A stretch of DNA of 64,000 nucleotides, from NCBI RefSeq assembly GCF_014653945.1, contig NZ_BNAU01000010.1:124001-188000 (forward strand). The letters are read 5' to 3'. The translations under genes were made by a program, and so were the position numbers. This DNA comes from Amycolatopsis deserti. Lineage in GTDB: Bacteria > Actinomycetota > Actinomycetes > Mycobacteriales > Pseudonocardiaceae. Below the pieces are notes generated by a model. That model was not told the origin of the DNA. It saw only the letters and a program-made list of their open reading frames with translations, and searched no databases. Positions 59,084 to 64,000 of this stretch are shown here, piece after piece (positions within the stretch are counted from its first letter, which is position 1; the number at the start of each line of letters is the position of its first letter).

Positions 59084-59533
59084 ATGGAGATCGTGCTGCG
59101 CTGGAACACCCTCGCCGTCGCCGTGCTGGTCGGCATCGCCATCGTGACCGCCGTGTGGTGGGCGGGTCCGGGCATGCTGGGCACCGCGGCCGCGGCGCAG
59201 GGCACGGTCGCGCAGGCCACGGTCACCAAGGGTGCCGAGTGCACGGCGCCGAACCCGCAGGAGACGGTGGAGATCACGCTCGACGGCCGGACCCGCACGG
59301 GGACCCTGGACGCGTGCGGGCACGACCAGAACGACCGGGTCGACGTCACGGTGCCGGCCTCGGCGGGCGACGGGGACATCCAGGTCCACCTGGCGGACGT
59401 GGTCACCGGCCACGACGACCTGCGCCGCCCGGTCGGGCTGGCGCTGCTGGCGCTGAGCTGCCTCGGTGGAGGCACCTACGCGTTCCTGGTGCACCGCGGC
59501 CCGCGCCGCGCGGAGGCGCCGACCGCGGCCTGA
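59084..59533 (+). CDS. Small membrane protein with extracytoplasmic domain
   Basis: 149 aa from ATG 59084 (MEIVLRWNTLAVAVL); an in-frame TTG at 59024 would overlap the channel gene. Membrane helix at about 8-28, an outer domain of about 90 residues with two cysteines (GAECTAPN; LDACGHDQ) likely disulfide-bonded, a second helix (VGLALLALSCLGGGTYAFLV) and a basic tail. No family recognised. Confidence 0.72.
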   Translation: MEIVLRWNTLAVAVLVGIAIVTAVWWAGPGMLGTAAAAQGTVAQATVTKGAECTAPNPQETVEITLDGRTRTGTLDACGHDQNDRVDVTVPASAGDGDIQVHLADVVTGHDDLRRPVGLALLALSCLGGGTYAFLVHRGPRRAEAPTAA

Positions 59534-59748
59534 CGTCCGGCGGGGGAGTGGATGGTGTGCCGGCGGTTGCGTGAGCCTGGGGCCTCCGCGGCCGGTGGGG
59601 TGGCTCCGCGTCGGGGCGGATGCCGCCCAGCGGCCGGCACCGGCGCGAGTCGTTGCCGGCTTCGGCGGTCGGTGCCGCGGGCCCGAGCTGAGTTTCGAGG
59701 CCCTCCGGCGGTGGCTGCCGTCCCCGCGCCCGGCCCCCGCCGCCAGGC

Positions 59749-60720
59749 TCAGCTGACCTCGGCCGCCGGCGCGGCGAACGTGTTGCACTTCGCGATCCGG
59801 TTGAACTGCGCGCCCGTCCGCCACCACTGCGCGTAGTGCGCGTTGGTGCCGTGGTCGGCGCTGCCGGAGGTGTTGTCGCCGCGGGTGTCCTGGTCTCGCC
59901 AGGCCTTGGAGTACATGTCGCGCGTCACCGAGCCGCCCCGGTCGACCACCGCGCCCAGGAACATCCCGGAAAAGCACTGCGCCTGCAGCTCCTTGCGCCG
60001 CGACAGCTCCAGCCCGGCCGGGGTGTTCTGGCCGACGGCGTAGATCTGCTGCCACACCGCGTCCATGATCCCGGCGACCTCCTGCACGTGGTGGCCGTAC
60101 TCGTGCGCGAACAGCGCCAGGTACACACCCGGGTTGTCGCCGTACTGGTCGGTCTGCAGGCCGCGGAAGGGCACGTACAGGTTGTCGTCGCAGTAGTAGG
60201 CCGCCGTCGCCACGCTCACCGCTATCGTGCCGCACGCGGTGGTGAAGTGGGTGCCGGTCGGGAAGTGCAGCGTCGGCGGCGTGAACGGCAGGTGGTAGCG
60301 CTCCAGGAACTGGCCCCACGCCTGGTTGAGGCACTGGTCGGCGGCGGTGAAGAACGCCTCGGCGGAGGCCTGGTCGCTGTGCCACTCCGGCAGCTCGCAC
60401 GCGAAGTTCTGCAGCCCGTCGTCCGGGTTCCGCAGGATCGGGTGGTTCGCCAGTTCCAGGATCTTCTCGCCGTCCACCGAGCTGGTCGCCGCGCCCGCCG
60501 CGTTGCCGCCGCTGGCCGCGGTGCTCGTCGGCGCGGCCACCGTCGGTGACGGCGCGTCCGGCCCGTTGCCGACCGCGATGAACACCACCAGCCCCGCGAG
60601 CAGCACCACCACGGCGCTCAGCGCGAACGCGGTCACCGGCCGCGAGGAACGACGCTCCGCCCGGTGCCGCGGCGCGGACGAGGGCGGCGGCAACGGGTCC
60701 CGGGGCGGGGGAGACGTCAT
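59749..60720 (-). CDS. Neutral zinc metallopeptidase, membrane-anchored
   Basis: 323 aa; ATG at 60720. Pro/Arg-rich cytosolic tail of about 25 residues, one membrane helix (VTAFALSAVVVLLAGLVVFI), Ser/Thr/Ala linker and an outer PF04228-type peptidase domain with FAHEYGHHVQEVAG (HExxH) and RKELQAQCFSGMFLGAV (the downstream Glu ligand in ELQAQC). Cysteine pairs suggest disulfides. Related to YpfJ-type putative neutral zinc metallopeptidases of unknown substrate. Confidence 0.9.
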   Translation of the reverse strand: MTSPPPRDPLPPPSSAPRHRAERRSSRPVTAFALSAVVVLLAGLVVFIAVGNGPDAPSPTVAAPTSTAASGGNAAGAATSSVDGEKILELANHPILRNPDDGLQNFACELPEWHSDQASAEAFFTAADQCLNQAWGQFLERYHLPFTPPTLHFPTGTHFTTACGTIAVSVATAAYYCDDNLYVPFRGLQTDQYGDNPGVYLALFAHEYGHHVQEVAGIMDAVWQQIYAVGQNTPAGLELSRRKELQAQCFSGMFLGAVVDRGGSVTRDMYSKAWRDQDTRGDNTSGSADHGTNAHYAQWWRTGAQFNRIAKCNTFAAPAAEVS

Positions 60721-60858
60721 CGGCCGCCAGCATAGTCAGCGCGTGCCGCGAGGGAGAGATCACGACTCGGCGGCGGCGGCGTGCCACCCGTGGCCGGTGC
60801 CGGACCGCTCTGCGAGAGTGGGCGGCGAAGCGACCCGCAGGAAGTTGGAGAAGACCCG

Positions 60859-61866
60859 ATGAGCGACACCGGAGGCTGGACCGGCCCCGATCCGAAGGAC
60901 CGGCCGGACGACAAGACGCCTCCCGCCGGGAACCCGATCCCGCCTGCCCCGCCGCCGCCCGGCGCGCCCTACCAGCAGCAGGGCTGGGGACCGCGGCCCG
61001 GCTACGGCAAGCCCGGCGTGATCCCGCTCCGCCCGCTGTCGGTCGGCGAGATCCTCGACGGCGCCATCACCACCATGCGCCGTCACCCCGCGCTCGTGTT
61101 CGGCTCGTCGGCCGTGGTCGCGGTGATCGGCGCGGTGCTGCAGCTGCTCGCCAGCCGCTACCTGCTGCCGGACTTCCAGAGCCTGCAGAACCTCAGCCCC
61201 GCCGCCACCGACCAGCAGGTCCAGGACGCCGCCCTCCGGGCCCTCGGCGACAGTGCCATCGTCATCGGTGTGTCGGTGATCATCACCGTGCTGACGCAGA
61301 CCTTCCTGTCCGGCTTCCTGACCGTGGTCATCGGCAAGGCCGTGCTCGGCAGGCCGGTCACGTTCGGCGAGGCGATGGCCGAGGCGCGGCCGCGGTTCCT
61401 GCCGCTGCTCGGCGCGACGATCATCTACGTCATCGCGGTCGCTGTCGGCTCGCTGCTGTGCGTGGTCCCCGGCATCTGGCTCTACACCCTGCTGGGTCTG
61501 ACCACTCCGGCGCTGGTGCTGGAGCGTGCGCGCGTGGGGCAGTCGCTGAAGCGCTCGGCGAGCCTCGTGTCCGGCTCGTGGTGGCGGTGCTTCGGCATCC
61601 TGCTGCTGGCCGGGCTGATCGCCTCGGTGCTGGCCTACCTGATCGACATCCCGTTCAGCCTCGGTGCCGGCGGCACCGACGTGCTGACTGGTGAGGCCGT
61701 GCCGTCCGGCTGGGGCGCGCTGCTGATCATCGCCGTGGGACAGGTGATTTCGCAGACGATCGTGCAACCGTTCGCCGCGAACACGACCGCCCTGCTCTAC
61801 ATCGACCAGCGCATGCGCAAGGAGGGCATGGACCTCCAGCTGGCGCGGGCGGCGGGCACGGCTTGA
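60859..61866 (+). CDS. Polytopic membrane protein, glycerophosphodiester-phosphodiesterase membrane-domain type
   Basis: 335 aa; ATG at 60859. Pro/Gly-rich, tyrosine-containing N-terminal tail (about 1-55) followed by VGEILDGAITTMRRHPALVF, a motif of the GPDPase membrane-domain/DUF7847 proteins, and six hydrophobic helices (LLCVVPGIWLYTLLGLTTPA). First gene of an operon with DUF4129, DUF4350 and MoxR genes, each overlapping the next. Such operons are thought to act in envelope stress or protein-complex maturation. Confidence 0.85.
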   Translation: MSDTGGWTGPDPKDRPDDKTPPAGNPIPPAPPPPGAPYQQQGWGPRPGYGKPGVIPLRPLSVGEILDGAITTMRRHPALVFGSSAVVAVIGAVLQLLASRYLLPDFQSLQNLSPAATDQQVQDAALRALGDSAIVIGVSVIITVLTQTFLSGFLTVVIGKAVLGRPVTFGEAMAEARPRFLPLLGATIIYVIAVAVGSLLCVVPGIWLYTLLGLTTPALVLERARVGQSLKRSASLVSGSWWRCFGILLLAGLIASVLAYLIDIPFSLGAGGTDVLTGEAVPSGWGALLIIAVGQVISQTIVQPFAANTTALLYIDQRMRKEGMDLQLARAAGTA

Positions 61867-62492
61867 TCCGGCTCGCCGACGTCCCGGTCGTCATCGACGC
61901 CGACGACGCCCGCCGCGCCGCCGAGGCCGAGCTGTCCGACCCCGCCTACGCGCTCGCGCAGCCGAGCTGGTTCGACCGCGCCGTGGGCTGGCTCGCCGAG
62001 CGCCTCGCCGACCTGGTCGAGGGTGCGGCGAACGTGGTGCCGGGCGGCGGGTTCGGCGTGGTCGTGCTGATCGCGGTGCTGGTGCTGGTGATCGTGGTGG
62101 TGCGGCTGCGCGTCGGGCCGCTCGCCCGGGCCGCGCGCCGCCCTGGCGTGGTCTTCGCCGACCGCACGCGCACCGCACAGGACTACCGGGACGCGGCCGA
62201 GCAGGCGTTCGCGGCCGGCGATCCCGGTGCCGCGGTGCGCGACCGCTTCCGCGCCGTGGTCCGATCGCTGGAGGAACGCGGAGTGCTCGACGAACGCGCC
62301 GGGCGCACGGCGGACGAGGCCGCGCGCGAAGCCGGCGCGCGCCTGCCCTCGGCCCAGGACGCCCTGCGGCAGGGCGCCGAGTTGTTCGACGCCGTGCACT
62401 ACGGCGGCCGCCCGGCCACCGCCGAGGACTACCACCGCCTGGCCGGCCTCGACGACCTGGTCCGCCGGAGCCGTCCCGAGGTGCCGGCGTGA
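61863..62492 (+). CDS. DUF4129 membrane protein
   Basis: 209 aa starting at TTG 61863, overlapping the previous stop (TTGA). One membrane helix (VVVLIAVLVLVIVVVRLRVG) after an amphipathic N-terminus, then the DUF4129 domain (QDYRDAAEQAFAAGDPGAAV; RFRAVVRSLEERGVLDE; AAREAGARLP), a helical module found next to MoxR and transglutaminase-like genes. Role not established. Confidence 0.88.
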   Translation: MIRLADVPVVIDADDARRAAEAELSDPAYALAQPSWFDRAVGWLAERLADLVEGAANVVPGGGFGVVVLIAVLVLVIVVVRLRVGPLARAARRPGVVFADRTRTAQDYRDAAEQAFAAGDPGAAVRDRFRAVVRSLEERGVLDERAGRTADEAAREAGARLPSAQDALRQGAELFDAVHYGGRPATAEDYHRLAGLDDLVRRSRPEVPA

Positions 62493-63603
62493 CCAGTGTG
62501 GCTCCCGACGCCCGCCGGATCTGGCGGGCGGCCCGCGCTCCGCTGGTGATCGCGGTGATCGTGCTCATCGGCGCGGTGGTCGTGCTGCTCGGCTCGGCCG
62601 GGCAGCAACGCGGGTCGCTCGACCCCGAGTCCGTCCAGCCTGGCGGATCACGCGCGCTGGCGCGGCTGCTCGAACAGCAGGGCGTGCGGATCGTGCCCGC
62701 GCGGACCTACGCCGAGGCCGAAGCCGCGTTGCGGGGCGAGGCGACGCTGCTCGTCACCGGTCCGGACGCGGTCGAACCGGGCCGCCTCGCGGCGCTGCGG
62801 TCCCGCGCGACCGACGCGGTGCTGGTCGGCCCCGGCGATCCGGTCCTGGACATCCTGGTGCCCGGTGTGGTGGTCAGCGGCGAGGTCGAGCCGTCGGCGC
62901 GCGAGCCCGGGTGCACGGTCGCGGGCGCGGTCGCCGCGGGCAACGCCGTGCTGGGCGGCTTCACCTACGAGGCACACGGCCGGGCCCGCGGCTGCTACGA
63001 CGGCACGCTGCTGCAGCTGCCCGGCGACCGCGGCACCACCACCATCCTCGGCGACGGCACCCCGATGACCAACGACCGCCTGGACGAGGTGGGCGACGCG
63101 GCGCTGACCATGCGCCTGCTCGGCCGCCACGCGACGCTCGTCTGGTACGTGCCCACGCCGGGCGACACCGGCGCCGGGCTCGGGGCGCGGTCGTTCACCG
63201 ATCTCATCCCGCGGCCCTGGCTGTTCGGCGCCATCCAGCTCGGCGTCGCCGCGGTGCTCTTCGCGTTGTGGCGCGCCCGGCGGCTCGGGCCGGTCGTGAC
63301 CGAACAGCTGCCGGTCGTCGTGCGCGCCGCCGAGACGACCGAGGGCCGCGCCCGGCTCTACCGCCGCGCGGGCGCGGCCGATCATGCCGCGGCTACGCTT
63401 CGGCAGGCGGCGATCGGCCGGATGCGGCCGCTGCTCGGCCTCGGCGCGGGCGCGGAACCGGCGGCCGTGGTCGCCGCGGCCGCGGCCCGCACCGGACGGC
63501 CCGGCGCGGCCGTCGGGGAGCTTCTGTACGGTCCCGCGCCGGGGGACGACGCCGGTCTGGTCCGCCTCGCCGACGAGCTGGACCGCATCGAGAGGGAGAT
63601 CAG

Positions 63604-63607
<4 letters not shown>
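62489..63607 (+). CDS. DUF4350 membrane protein
   Basis: 372 aa; GTG 62489 overlaps the DUF4129 stop by 4 bases. N-terminal helix (APLVIAVIVLIGAVVVLLGS), a periplasmic Rossmann-like DUF4350 domain (GGSRALARLLEQQGVRIVPA; ATLLVTGPDAVEP), a second helix near residue 250 (WLFGAIQLGVAAVLFALWRA) and a cytosolic helical tail. Partner genes suggest a complex with MoxR. Confidence 0.87.

Positions 63608-64000
<393 letters not shown>

Overview
The window is very GC-rich actinobacterial chromosome. It uses many GTG/TTG starts, 4-base start/stop overlaps and starts that look leaderless (a -10-like hexamer 6-7 nt before the start codon). Gene content and order point to Pseudonocardiaceae, most likely Amycolatopsis or a close relative: two blocks follow the mycobacterial gene order (Rv1234-lpqY-sugABC-corA and Rv3212-Rv3200c), and the nitrate operon has the seven-gene nasACKBDEF order I recall from Amycolatopsis mediterranei. 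Species assignment is inference. No rRNA, tRNA, CRISPR array or intact insertion sequence was recognised.

Layout. 1-6317: 3' part of an acyl-CoA dehydrogenase, a YflT-type stress membrane protein, and an LpqY-SugA-SugB-SugC trehalose-type ABC importer. 6318-11333: an accessory stretch between sugC and corA, with a NIPA/DMT-like membrane protein, a graveyard of TetR and MFS fragments (7448-8148), a nitroreductase fused to two AfsA-type hotdog units in swapped order (8302-9717), a ParB-like/metallophosphoesterase pair and a 37-aa membrane peptide. 11370-12628: corA, preceded by a 25-codon ORF with a strong ribosome-binding site. 12773-18975: MaoC hydratase, DUF2332 protein, acyl-CoA synthetase, NUDIX, a small secreted or membrane peptide, PH-domain protein, PHP phosphatase, MarC. 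19228-21408: a PPE-like secretion substrate with its EspG-like chaperone, away from any ESX core genes. 21508-22365: a RecB/AddB-type nuclease whose 3' end is duplicated downstream.

22941-36167 follows the mycobacterial Rv3212-Rv3205c order (PQQ-propeller protein, RhlE helicase, ferritin-like protein, DUF3107, TetR, DUF3152 metalloprotease-like protein, MoeZ, TIGR02569). Inserted in it is a TetR / AurF-type diiron oxygenase / hydrolase module with a perfect palindromic operator. 36294-45907 is the complete nitrate assimilation operon: nitrate reductase, flavoprotein partner, transporter, NirBD, HemD-winged-helix regulator and CbiX chelatase, with a candidate GlnR site upstream. 45908-49848 holds an inverted SDR remnant, an AlkZ-like protein, DUF3224, a WYL regulator with a clear operator, and a second HemD-like protein lacking the DNA-binding domain.

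50138-59031 resumes the conserved order (Rv3204-like ATL, AdnA, AdnB, Rv3200c-like K+ channel). AdnA and AdnB are separated by about 1 kb of tandem DNA repeats: a 27-bp unit repeated six times, then an 84-bp, hairpin-forming unit present in eight full copies plus a partial one. This array is the most striking non-coding structure here. 59084-64000 holds a small membrane protein, a zinc metallopeptidase and the start of a MoxR-type operon (membrane protein, DUF4129, DUF4350, MoxR AAA+ cut by the window edge).

The best candidates for something undescribed are the nitroreductase-AfsA fusion, the repeat array inside adnAB, the regulator-like HemD paralogue next to a WYL gene, and the leader ORF before corA.
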